Program-made: the position numbers and the translations under genes
The notes under the pieces: model-generated
Database searches by the model: none
What the model saw: the letters and a program-made list of their open reading frames with translations, nothing else
What the model was told of the DNA's origin: nothing
Shown: positions 9,393-17,603 of the stretch, piece after piece
How positions within the stretch are numbered: the first letter of the stretch is position 1
Layout of the letters: every line of letters begins with the position of its first letter
Source: Flavobacterium hercynium
GTDB lineage: Bacteria; Bacteroidota; Bacteroidia; Flavobacteriales; Flavobacteriaceae
Length of the DNA stretch: 64,000 bases
Assembly (NCBI RefSeq): GCF_002217285.1
Contig: NZ_MUGW01000025.1
Span: forward strand, 124,001 to 188,000
Direction: 5' to 3'

Positions 9393-9429
9393 ATAATCCG
9401 TTGGATAAAAACAATACCCAACGGATTAT
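9393..9429 (-). terminator. Stem-loop between GH16 and GH64 genes
   Basis: A perfect 12-bp inverted repeat ATAATCCGTTGG (9393-9404) / CCAACGGATTAT (9418-9429) ends 4 bases before the GH16 stop codon. No strong T tract follows on the minus strand, so it may be a weak terminator or an mRNA-stabilising or attenuating hairpin. Confidence 0.55.
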
Positions 9430-9433
9430 ATGA

Positions 9434-12400
9434 CTATTGCTTAATCAATTTTTTAGACCAGTTTTTCTGATCAGATCTAAAGTTCACGATGTAAATTCCT
9501 CTTCTTAGTTTACTGATATCAATTTGACTTTCGCTAACCTCAGCATCAAGATGTTTCTCTAAGACAAGAGTTCCTGAATTATCATAAATCGTAATGACTT
9601 TATGGTTTAAGTTTTCAGGTATCGAAAGCTGAATAGCATTGATTGCCGGATTAGGATACAGCACAAAAGCCGTTGGCGAAGTCTCAATTTCTTCAGTTGG
9701 TATTGCAATTTTTGCTGTTGCAGCAGCAGAACCATAAGCTTCTATTTCAAACAAAGAATACCCATAAGGAGGCAATGCTTTTGTGGTACATAAAATACGA
9801 ATGTATCTTCCCGTACCGCTTACCGTTAAATCATCGGTTCCGCCATCGCTTGCTGTTTGGTTGCTTACTGTTTCATTTTCTGTGAAAACATTATCGGTAG
9901 AAATCTGAACTTTGTATTGCGTTGCAAATGCCGCTTCCCATTTTAATACTACACGATTAATGTTATGATTACTTTGCAAATCAACATAGATCCATTCACT
10001 TGCATTGGCAAAACTACTTGACCATCTTGTAACCGTAGCATCTCCATCTGTGGCTTTCGCCGAAGTGTAAGTAGCATTTTCCTCTGAAGAAGCCAAAGTA
10101 GGTTTCCCTAAAGCTAAATTGACATTGTTATTTGGCGGAGTATCTGTCGAAACTAAATTAACCGCTCTGATGTTGTCAAAATAATACGTGTTTCCAGAGC
10201 TTGTTCCCGGCTCAAATAAGAAAACAAAACGATTTACTTCATTATCAGCAGTTGAAGCATCTGGTGCACTTGCATAAGTGAAAATTACGGTATGCCAAGT
10301 ATTGGTTTGTTTTACGACTGCCTGATAAACGCTGTGTCTTCCAACAGGAAAATTAGACGGAATCGAAGCACTGCTTTCTGCCTGCCATGAAATTATAGAA
10401 CCAACCGGTGCAGAAGTGTAAACATCCATAGCAAACTTTTTAGTACCACCTTTAAAATCAGCTATATTATTTAGAGTTGTATTGAATGAAAAGTTATCAT
10501 ACAATTCCGTTGCTTTTCGAACATATCGTCCTACGTTCGACGAAGTATTAATTCCACTTGCATTTGGGTTTGGCGTATTGGGTGTATACGTTCCAATAGC
10601 ATCTCTAAACGTAATATTGTGTGTGTTTTGATAATCTTCATAAACTACACCCGGTGTAAAAGTATCCGGTAATTTTGTAGAACCGATTCTGATATTATCA
10701 AAATAGTAAGTATCACTTGTATAAGAACCGGAGTTAAACAATAAAACCATTTGGTTTACTGCCAGGTTTGAGGTTCCTTCATCAGGACTTGAGTTATAGT
10801 AAAAAGTCAGCGTTTCCCATTGATTTTGTTTGGTCGTAATCGCAACATAATTACTATTTCTGCCTACCGGAAAATTAGCAGGAAGTGATGTAGCACTGTT
10901 CTCCAGATTTAAACTAACTACAGTCCCTACAGGAGCCGAAGTATAGACATCTATCATGATTTTTTTAGTCTGATTTTTTAGTAAACCGGCATCTTCAATA
11001 GTATTCTGAGTATTAAAGAAAAGTACATCGTATTGTTCTGTTACATTTCGAACATAACGAGCCACATTTGCCGATGAGTTAACCGAATTACTTCCCGGAT
11101 TTGCTACAACACTGTATGTTCCGGTTGTAGTTCCTTTGATAATTTTATTCACACCATCATAGTTTTGCAAAATGTCTGTGGCGATAATTGGTTTTTCGGG
11201 AGCGGCTCTGGTAAGTAAATTATCAAAATAATAGGTTGCTCCGGAATTTGAATTCGATTCAAAAAGAAATACTACGGTATTAATTGTCAAAGCACTTGTA
11301 TTGACATCGATTACTTTTTCAAATTCAAATTCAACAGTTTCCCATTTGTTTTGTACTGTAGTTGTTGCTTTGTAACCACTATGTCTTCCCGATGGGAAAT
11401 TGGTAGCTGTTGTTACCAAACTGTTTTCGAGCTGCATAGAGATTTTAGTTCCTACCGGTGCTGAAGTGTAGATATCAAAAGAAATTCTTTTACGACCAAA
11501 AACATAATCGTTAGCATTGGTGATCGTTACATTTTTGATATTCAATACATCATATTTCTCAGAAGTGTTACGAACATATTTTCCAACCAAAGGTGACGTA
11601 TTAACTCCCGTAGCTGATGGATTCGCAACCGCTTCTGTCAATACTCCCGTTTTAAGTCCGTAGACAATATTTCTGTTTGACTGAAAATCTTCATGGATTC
11701 TTTCTACAGGTAGAGGAACTTCTGTTGTAACTGCCAGTTTATAGGATTTGGCATCACAACCTGCAACTGTAGCAACAACAGCAACATCGCCTCCGGTAGT
11801 TCCCCAATTTACCGTTATCGTGTTTGTTCCCTGTCCTGAAGTTATACTTGCGCCTGCAGGAACTGTCCAATTGTAGTTGGCACCTGCAATGGCATTTATA
11901 GAATATGTTTTATTGTTTTCGTTGTGATAGACTTTTGCATCTCCTAATACGCCATACGTAAAACTTCCGCTGTAAACACGAACGTAATCTACTTGAAGCT
12001 TTGCAGGAAAATCACCTGGAACAGGCGCAACTCCTGCACCGTTTACACTCGTATAAGGTGTTCCTAAACTTCCCACAGCCAGATTTAGAATAATGTAAAA
12101 CTCATTATCGTTAAAAGGCCAGCCACCGTTTACTGTTGTATTAGGTGTCGCTGTATGAAACAAATTACCATCAATAAACCATTTAATACTATTTGGAGCC
12201 CATTCTACAGCATAGACATGAAAATCCGAAGATAAATCAGTTGGAGATGTATAACTTCTGCCCGTATAATGATAACCGCCACCATCGTAGTGAATGGTTC
12301 CGTCTACCGATTTTGGATTACGGTGTTTGGCTTCCATAATGTCTATTTCACCCGTGTAAGGCCAATTGCCTATACCACCGGCAGGAAGCATCCAGAAAGC

Positions 12401-12838
12401 TGGCCATGCTCCCATTCCGCTTGATAATTTCATTCTGGCTTCTATTCTTCCGTATTTTATAGCATACTTCCCTTCTGTTGTTAACTTTGCGGAAGCGTAA
12501 GGCTGTTGCGGAAATTGAGCGTTAGGCTCATATTTTGCCTGAATGTTCAAATAGCTGTTATTGCCTTCTTTTACAATCGTAGCCTGATTAGGATCATAAC
12601 GTTGTGCTTCTGCGTTTCCAAATCCACAAAGTGAAGGACATCCGTTTCCGGAAATACTTTGCCATTTGGTACCGTCGATCGTAGTACCATTAAATTCATC
12701 TGCCCAGATTAAAGTATTACACTGAGCGTGGAGTTTTAGAAATGGAGCTACTAGAAGCAGTCCCAGGATGATACATTTCTTTAGTAAATAGTAAGTCTCT
12801 TTCGGTGGTCGGCCGAAAAATAAGTCTTTTTGTTTCAT
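9434..12838 (-). CDS. GH16 laminarinase-type glucanase with triple repeat, F5/8C and T9SS domain
   Basis: A 1134-residue secreted GH16 enzyme. The catalytic beta-jelly roll (about 40-290) carries the signature EIDIME, with nucleophile E164 and acid/base E169, as in endo-beta-1,3-glucanases; AMKLSSG and WPAFWMLPA flank it. A PKD-like domain (about 295-370) is followed by three tandem carbohydrate-binding-like repeats of about 175 residues (starting near 380, 560 and 736; each ends YYFDN), an F5/8-type C domain (about 906-1045) and a T9SS CTD (about 1058-1134, ending KKLIKQ). The N-terminus is long and starts with about 17 polar residues before a hydrophobic segment. Being first in the minus-strand cluster, it lies next to the probable regulatory region at 12839-13056. 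Confidence 0.9.
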   Translation of the reverse strand: MKQKDLFFGRPPKETYYLLKKCIILGLLLVAPFLKLHAQCNTLIWADEFNGTTIDGTKWQSISGNGCPSLCGFGNAEAQRYDPNQATIVKEGNNSYLNIQAKYEPNAQFPQQPYASAKLTTEGKYAIKYGRIEARMKLSSGMGAWPAFWMLPAGGIGNWPYTGEIDIMEAKHRNPKSVDGTIHYDGGGYHYTGRSYTSPTDLSSDFHVYAVEWAPNSIKWFIDGNLFHTATPNTTVNGGWPFNDNEFYIILNLAVGSLGTPYTSVNGAGVAPVPGDFPAKLQVDYVRVYSGSFTYGVLGDAKVYHNENNKTYSINAIAGANYNWTVPAGASITSGQGTNTITVNWGTTGGDVAVVATVAGCDAKSYKLAVTTEVPLPVERIHEDFQSNRNIVYGLKTGVLTEAVANPSATGVNTSPLVGKYVRNTSEKYDVLNIKNVTITNANDYVFGRKRISFDIYTSAPVGTKISMQLENSLVTTATNFPSGRHSGYKATTTVQNKWETVEFEFEKVIDVNTSALTINTVVFLFESNSNSGATYYFDNLLTRAAPEKPIIATDILQNYDGVNKIIKGTTTGTYSVVANPGSNSVNSSANVARYVRNVTEQYDVLFFNTQNTIEDAGLLKNQTKKIMIDVYTSAPVGTVVSLNLENSATSLPANFPVGRNSNYVAITTKQNQWETLTFYYNSSPDEGTSNLAVNQMVLLFNSGSYTSDTYYFDNIRIGSTKLPDTFTPGVVYEDYQNTHNITFRDAIGTYTPNTPNPNASGINTSSNVGRYVRKATELYDNFSFNTTLNNIADFKGGTKKFAMDVYTSAPVGSIISWQAESSASIPSNFPVGRHSVYQAVVKQTNTWHTVIFTYASAPDASTADNEVNRFVFLFEPGTSSGNTYYFDNIRAVNLVSTDTPPNNNVNLALGKPTLASSEENATYTSAKATDGDATVTRWSSSFANASEWIYVDLQSNHNINRVVLKWEAAFATQYKVQISTDNVFTENETVSNQTASDGGTDDLTVSGTGRYIRILCTTKALPPYGYSLFEIEAYGSAAATAKIAIPTEEIETSPTAFVLYPNPAINAIQLSIPENLNHKVITIYDNSGTLVLEKHLDAEVSESQIDISKLRRGIYIVNFRSDQKNWSKKLIKQ

Positions 12839-12966
12839 TTCTTTTTTGTTTTTTGTTAGTAAAGGTTCTTAACAGCACAACTAATTTATTTGTAAAAAAT
12901 AGACTGTTATTTTATTAAGAGCTCACAATATTAACACTAAACTATAGAAATGTGAGAGTTTTAGTA

Positions 12967-13023
12967 TACGGTTTGACTACGGTACTTACAAAAAAATGTA
13001 GTATTTAGGATTCAAATACCGTA
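12967..13023. promoter_or_regulatory. Candidate operator: ACCGTA repeats upstream of the GH16 gene
   Basis: In the 218-bp space between the GH16 gene and the regulator, TACGGT occurs at 12967-12972 and again at 12978-12983, exactly 11 bases apart (one helical turn), and the reverse complement ACCGTA lies at 13018-13023. A GTATTT...AAATAC inverted repeat (13001-13019) overlaps the third copy. On the minus strand the sequence TAGTTTAG follows about 30 bases further on and resembles the TAnnTTTG -7 element. The spacing suggests a dimeric DNA-binding protein, plausibly the adjacent regulator. This is inference from pattern only. Confidence 0.4.
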
Positions 13024-13056
13024 AAACTACTTAGGTTTTTACCTATAATAAAAGCA

Positions 13057-15999
13057 CTAGAAATTCAAGATAAACTCAGTAATATTAGTATCTGACGGAA
13101 GCTGTAATTTTTTTCTGATACGGTATCGGGTGTCTTCTACACCTCTTACGGAGATTCCTAAAAGGGGCGCAATTTCTTTTGTATTGAAATTCATTCGTAA
13201 ATAAGCACACAAACGCATATCCCGAGGTGTCAATTCAGGAAAACTTGTTTTCAGGCGTTGCATAAAATTATCATGCAGCTGATTAAAAATTTCTTCGAAT
13301 TCATTCCAATGCTGATCACCTTGCAATTCGTGATCGATAATACGGTTGATTTTCGTCAGTAAAGCAAAATTTACATTCGAATCATTCTTCTTATCGATCT
13401 GTCCAATCAGTTCTTTTATTGAAAGCAGAATTTCATTTAAATGAATCAAATTGACGGTACTCGAAGCTACTTTGGCATTCTTCAGATTAATGGTCGCTTC
13501 GAGGTTTTCGCGCATTATGGCCATATTTTCCTGTTCCAATGCTAATTTTTGCTCGTTTAATTCCGCACGATTTTTTAGAAGCTCTTTTTCCTGACTCAAA
13601 ATCAATTGCTCGCGCTCACGTTCTGCAACATTCTTTTGGTATTTAATGATCGTATAAATCAAAACACCAAACAAAACTAAGTACAACAGGTATGCCCAGC
13701 TTGTTCGGTACCAAGGCGGTAAAATTTCGAATTTAAAAACGGCTTCTTCACTTACAATATCATAGCAGTTCTTAGCTCTAACGTGAAAAATATATTCGTT
13801 TTCGGGTAAATTGGTGTATTCTTTTTCTGTTTGAAGGTTCCATTCCGACCATTTAGGTTCAAAACCTTCCAGCCAATATTCATATTTTGTAGCTTCTGCT
13901 TCGTCATAAAAAAGAGATGCAAAAGAAAAATGCAATGCATTATTCGCATGTGGCAATTCAAAATACATCTCTTTTTTCTCCGTATCATTTTCAGCATCTG
14001 AACTGGTAGGCAATATATCGTAACGGCTTGAAAACAATAGGCTGTCTTTAGGAAAAATTGATTTTACCTCAGATATTACCGCTTTATACTTCGTTTGATA
14101 CTTTTTAGTCTTGGTACTATTATAATGAATTAGACCGTCTTGTGTACCAAAAAATACATCTCCGCTTGTAGTAGTCTGTATGTTCTCAAACCCCGGAATG
14201 TACAAATAGCGAAGTTTTCTAAAAGGTAATTCTTCGATCTCAAACTTCCCTCCTGTCGTTTGTGTCATCTTTCCAGTGTTCTCACCAGAGACAAACCAAA
14301 TATTCTTTTGATTGTCTTCTTTAAGCAAACGAATATGATTATTTAGACCAAGGTATTTGCTGAACGCATCATCCTGAACCATTTTTTTTGACTTCGCATC
14401 TTGTTTGTAAACTCCTTTTGTTGTTCCAAAAAGTATCTGATTGTTGATACTAAATGCATTCAAAAACAAACTCGAAGGAAAACCTGCTTCCTGATTGTAA
14501 AACTCCACTTTAGAAACGGCATCAAAGGTGGCATTAAAATTTATTTTAAAGATTCCTTTATAACCATGCGCGATCCAGATGTTTGCTTGTTTATCTGTTA
14601 TAATTACACGGCTACTTTCTTCAAAACCTTTAATCTGATGTTGATACACCCAAGAATTATTAACCTTTTTTAATAAATACAAACCGCTATAACCTCCAAC
14701 AAGCAATAAATCAGGGCGATTCGGAATTAGTATACCTTGCCAGGCACCATCAGTCTTGGCTAGTAATTGAGCCGTATTTCCTTTTATTTCAAAGATTCCA
14801 TTTTTCTCGAAAGCCAGAAGTGAATTACCAAAAACGCCAACATTCCATACGTTCTCTGACATTCCGGAAATAGGCTGAAAATGTACATTTTCGCTTTTTC
14901 CGCTTTTATAGGCTTCCCAATCCAGCCAAAAAAGACCATTATCTGTCGCGATATAGAGTTTGTTTTGATAAATCTGACTGCAATAAATTTTGGTTTCAGA
15001 GTTGGCGGTATCGAGAATCTTAGACAAAGGCGAAGAAATCTGGATCAGTGAAATCCCTTCTTTCATCGTAACCCAAAGATTGCCTTCTACATCTGTCTTT
15101 AAATTAGTTACATATTCGTTTTGCAGTCCTTTTTGTTTGTTGATATGCTGAATCAATTTTCCTTCACTATCCATAACTACCAATCCAGCCTGACGTGTTC
15201 CTATTCCGATATAGCCATCTGAAAGTTGGGTAGCAATGGAAATCTGATTTTTTTTCAATAAAGCATCCGCTTCGGTCACAAAGGGTTTTAATTCACTATT
15301 AGCAAAAATAAAAAGTCCTTTCTTTTGAGTAAGAAGAACCAATCCCTGTTCCGTTTTAAAAATATTCCGAATTTGTAAACCTGCTAATTGTGTAGTATTG
15401 GGTATCTCTTCTAAACTATCTTTTTTAAGTTTCAAAAGTCCTTTGGCATTATCCAGAATGTAAATTTCATCCTCCAATTTAAAAAACGAGTCAAAGCCAG
15501 CTTTAGACTGTATTACTTTGATTTTATGGTTCTTATAAATAAAGATCCCTTCACTGCTGAAAAAAATTATTTCGTTGCCGCGAACAACAGTTAGTGAAAC
15601 GTCTCCAAAATTTCGGGATTTTGCCGGAAGCAATTTTACTAATGACGTGTATTTGTATTGTCCGTTGGTTTCCTGATTTGCGTATCCAAAATCACCCTGA
15701 GCACCAACATATATTTTATCTTTTTTATCAATCGCCAAAGACCGAACCATACTTTTATTTTCCGGCTGGGTTACAATATGCCATCGTACGCCATCAAACT
15801 GCATAATTCCGAAATGATTCGCAAAAAACATCATCCCTTTAGAATCCTGCAAAATATCGCAGTTTTCTGAAGCAGCCTTATATGTTTTCGGACTGTAATT
15901 GGTAATGAAAGGAACCCCCGTTTTTTTTATTTGAGCATCTATTTTTGCAGCAAAAACAAAAATAGTTAGAACTAAAATTCTAATTTTAATTTTCGTCAT
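13057..15999 (-). CDS. Membrane-bound propeller / triple-tyrosine / LuxR-type transcriptional regulator
   Basis: A 980-residue one-protein sensor. A signal peptide (ending KIDAQ) is followed by a long periplasmic beta-propeller region made of two-component-regulator propeller repeats (about 25-650), a Y_Y_Y immunoglobulin-like domain (about 690-760, LPENEYIFHVRAKN), one membrane helix (about 770-790), a cytoplasmic coiled coil (about 792-850) and a C-terminal LuxR-like helix-turn-helix (about 920-980, LTPRDMRLCAYLRMNFNTKE). Unlike hybrid two-component systems it has no kinase or receiver. It probably senses a glycan or its fragments in the periplasm and controls the adjacent GH16/GH64/GH18 genes, which lie downstream in the same direction. 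The partner genes and ligand are inferred from position. Confidence 0.85.
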   Translation of the reverse strand: MTKIKIRILVLTIFVFAAKIDAQIKKTGVPFITNYSPKTYKAASENCDILQDSKGMMFFANHFGIMQFDGVRWHIVTQPENKSMVRSLAIDKKDKIYVGAQGDFGYANQETNGQYKYTSLVKLLPAKSRNFGDVSLTVVRGNEIIFFSSEGIFIYKNHKIKVIQSKAGFDSFFKLEDEIYILDNAKGLLKLKKDSLEEIPNTTQLAGLQIRNIFKTEQGLVLLTQKKGLFIFANSELKPFVTEADALLKKNQISIATQLSDGYIGIGTRQAGLVVMDSEGKLIQHINKQKGLQNEYVTNLKTDVEGNLWVTMKEGISLIQISSPLSKILDTANSETKIYCSQIYQNKLYIATDNGLFWLDWEAYKSGKSENVHFQPISGMSENVWNVGVFGNSLLAFEKNGIFEIKGNTAQLLAKTDGAWQGILIPNRPDLLLVGGYSGLYLLKKVNNSWVYQHQIKGFEESSRVIITDKQANIWIAHGYKGIFKINFNATFDAVSKVEFYNQEAGFPSSLFLNAFSINNQILFGTTKGVYKQDAKSKKMVQDDAFSKYLGLNNHIRLLKEDNQKNIWFVSGENTGKMTQTTGGKFEIEELPFRKLRYLYIPGFENIQTTTSGDVFFGTQDGLIHYNSTKTKKYQTKYKAVISEVKSIFPKDSLLFSSRYDILPTSSDAENDTEKKEMYFELPHANNALHFSFASLFYDEAEATKYEYWLEGFEPKWSEWNLQTEKEYTNLPENEYIFHVRAKNCYDIVSEEAVFKFEILPPWYRTSWAYLLYLVLFGVLIYTIIKYQKNVAEREREQLILSQEKELLKNRAELNEQKLALEQENMAIMRENLEATINLKNAKVASSTVNLIHLNEILLSIKELIGQIDKKNDSNVNFALLTKINRIIDHELQGDQHWNEFEEIFNQLHDNFMQRLKTSFPELTPRDMRLCAYLRMNFNTKEIAPLLGISVRGVEDTRYRIRKKLQLPSDTNITEFILNF

Positions 16000-16272
16000 T
16001 TTATTACTTTCTGTAGGTTAATTTTTGTGACGTTTCAAAGCCACGATCTTACAAAAGTTTCCGGGGAAAAAACTAATTTTAAGACCAAAAAATTATTTAA
16101 TCCAACGCTTTTAAAATTAAAATTTGACAATCTAAAGCGCTAAAAAAAACAAATCCTATAATCAAATATATAAAATTTTATTTTAATGCAACAAATTACA
16201 TAAATTGATATAAATACAGAAATAAAAAAAACAAACTATAAGTATTGAAAAATGTGAGAATTGAAAATAAAA

Positions 16273-16911
16273 TTACAAATTTAAAAGAACAGCCAGTTCA
16301 GGATAATTTTCAAATAATATTGCACCTTCTTCTTCTAAATCTTCATTATTGAATCCGTTTGTAAAACCATATACTTTAAATCCGCCTTGAATACCGGCTT
16401 TTACTCCTGCTTTACTATCTTCTATAACCACACAATCCTGAACATCAAATCCCATTTGCTTAGCTGCGTGCAGAAAAATTTCCGGATCCGGTTTCCAGCT
16501 GTTAATTTCATAGGAACTGTAAATTTTATTTTCGAATTTATCTAGTAGACCCGCTACTTCCAGATTGAGTCTGATTTTTTCTACGGGACCACTGGAAGCC
16601 ACACAATAGGGAATTTTAAGATTGTCTATAAAACTAAAAACACCTTCCATAGGTTTTACCTGCGTTTTAAAAGCTGTAAAACTTTTTTCCCGGTATTCTG
16701 ACTCAAAATTATCAGGAAGCTTGCCGCCAATAATATTTTCGATATGTGAAAAACATTCTTTTAAACTGCGTCCATTAAAGTAACGATAAGCATCTTCTAT
16801 ATCCATTTCAAATCCATGTTCCGCAGCCATCGAAAGTAAAATTCCGTTACCAATTTTCTCGGTATCAACCAGAACACCATCACAATCGAAAATAATACAT
16901 TTAACTCTCAT
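16273..16911 (-). CDS. HAD-IA family phosphatase (beta-phosphoglucomutase-like)
   Basis: A 212-residue cytoplasmic hydrolase of the haloacid dehalogenase superfamily. Motif I is FDCDGVLVDTE (nucleophile D9, acid/base D11), the cap domain is alpha-helical (about 18-80), motif II is the SSG near residue 110, motif III is the lysine in SWKPDPEIF, and motif IV is VIEDSKAGVKAG. This layout fits sugar-phosphate phosphatases or phosphoglucomutases of subfamily IA; the substrate cannot be told. It is 33 bases downstream of the NUDIX gene and likely in one transcript with it, suggesting a small house-cleaning operon. Confidence 0.88.
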   Translation of the reverse strand: MRVKCIIFDCDGVLVDTEKIGNGILLSMAAEHGFEMDIEDAYRYFNGRSLKECFSHIENIIGGKLPDNFESEYREKSFTAFKTQVKPMEGVFSFIDNLKIPYCVASSGPVEKIRLNLEVAGLLDKFENKIYSSYEINSWKPDPEIFLHAAKQMGFDVQDCVVIEDSKAGVKAGIQGGFKVYGFTNGFNNEDLEEEGAILFENYPELAVLLNL

Positions 16912-16944
16912 CCTTTTTTGTTTGTTTAATTGCTTTGTACACTT

Positions 16945-17415
16945 TTACAGAGTTGCTGCTATTTTTGAAACCATCTGTATTATAAAATCAGCTTGTGCAG
17001 GATTTATCTTTTTTAAAGCATCAGCTGTCTGAAACCATTCGGCTTTATCTACTTCAGGAAAACTTTGAAATTTTCCGGATTTAGGCGGCCATTCCATTTC
17101 AAACTCATTACTTTTTACGAGCGTAACATCAATATCAAATTCTAAAGCCCAGGCAAAAACAGTTTTACCCGATTTCAACCTAACGTATTCTAATGCTATA
17201 TAATCATCATCGCCTTCAAGCTCAAAACCTGTTTCTTCCTGAAATTCGCGTTGAGCAGCAATCAGCGGATCTTCACCTTCAATAAATTCTCCTTTTGGAA
17301 TCGACCAGCTTTCTAAATCTTTATTTTTCCAAAATGGACCACCGGGATGCACAAGCAGAAAGTAAACGGTCTTGTCTATAAATTTATAAAGTAGTATGCC
17401 TACACTTTGTTTCAT
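16945..17415 (-). CDS. NUDIX hydrolase
   Basis: A 156-residue cytoplasmic pyrophosphohydrolase. The complete NUDIX box, G-x5-E-x7-REFQEETGF, begins at GEFIEGEDPL (about residues 42-64). The N-terminal SVGILLYKF and the middle GGPFWKNKDLESWSIPKG are typical of bis(5'-nucleosyl)-tetraphosphatase/MutT-like members that hydrolyse nucleotide derivatives. It begins a two-gene unit with the HAD phosphatase. Its promoter should lie in 17416-17497, downstream of the terminator of the next gene to the right. Confidence 0.9.
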   Translation of the reverse strand: MKQSVGILLYKFIDKTVYFLLVHPGGPFWKNKDLESWSIPKGEFIEGEDPLIAAQREFQEETGFELEGDDDYIALEYVRLKSGKTVFAWALEFDIDVTLVKSNEFEMEWPPKSGKFQSFPEVDKAEWFQTADALKKINPAQADFIIQMVSKIAATL

Positions 17416-17497
17416 CTTTAATAAAATTTTAATTTAAAGATACCATTTAATAATCGGATTTACCTTAAAAATAGATTATGTATTAAACAATAAAAAA

Positions 17498-17533
17498 ACA
17501 AAAAAGATGAGCGTTACTACTCATCTTTTTTGT
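17498..17533 (-). terminator. Intrinsic terminator after the DUF4157 gene
   Basis: Stem CAAAAAAGATGAG (17499-17511) / CTCATCTTTTTTG (17520-17532), an 8-base loop and T-rich flanks on both strands. It ends the minus-strand gene at 17604-19436. Confidence 0.85.
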
Positions 17534-17603
17534 TTTTAATTTATAGATTATTATCAGCTTCGCTACAGACATGATAAATATTTCGTAGATTTAATCCCCA
17601 TTT

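Noticed and set aside
13057..15999. A hybrid two-component system
   Set aside because: The propeller and Y_Y_Y regions suggest this, but no histidine kinase, receiver or AraC domain follows; the C-terminus is a LuxR-type helix-turn-helix.
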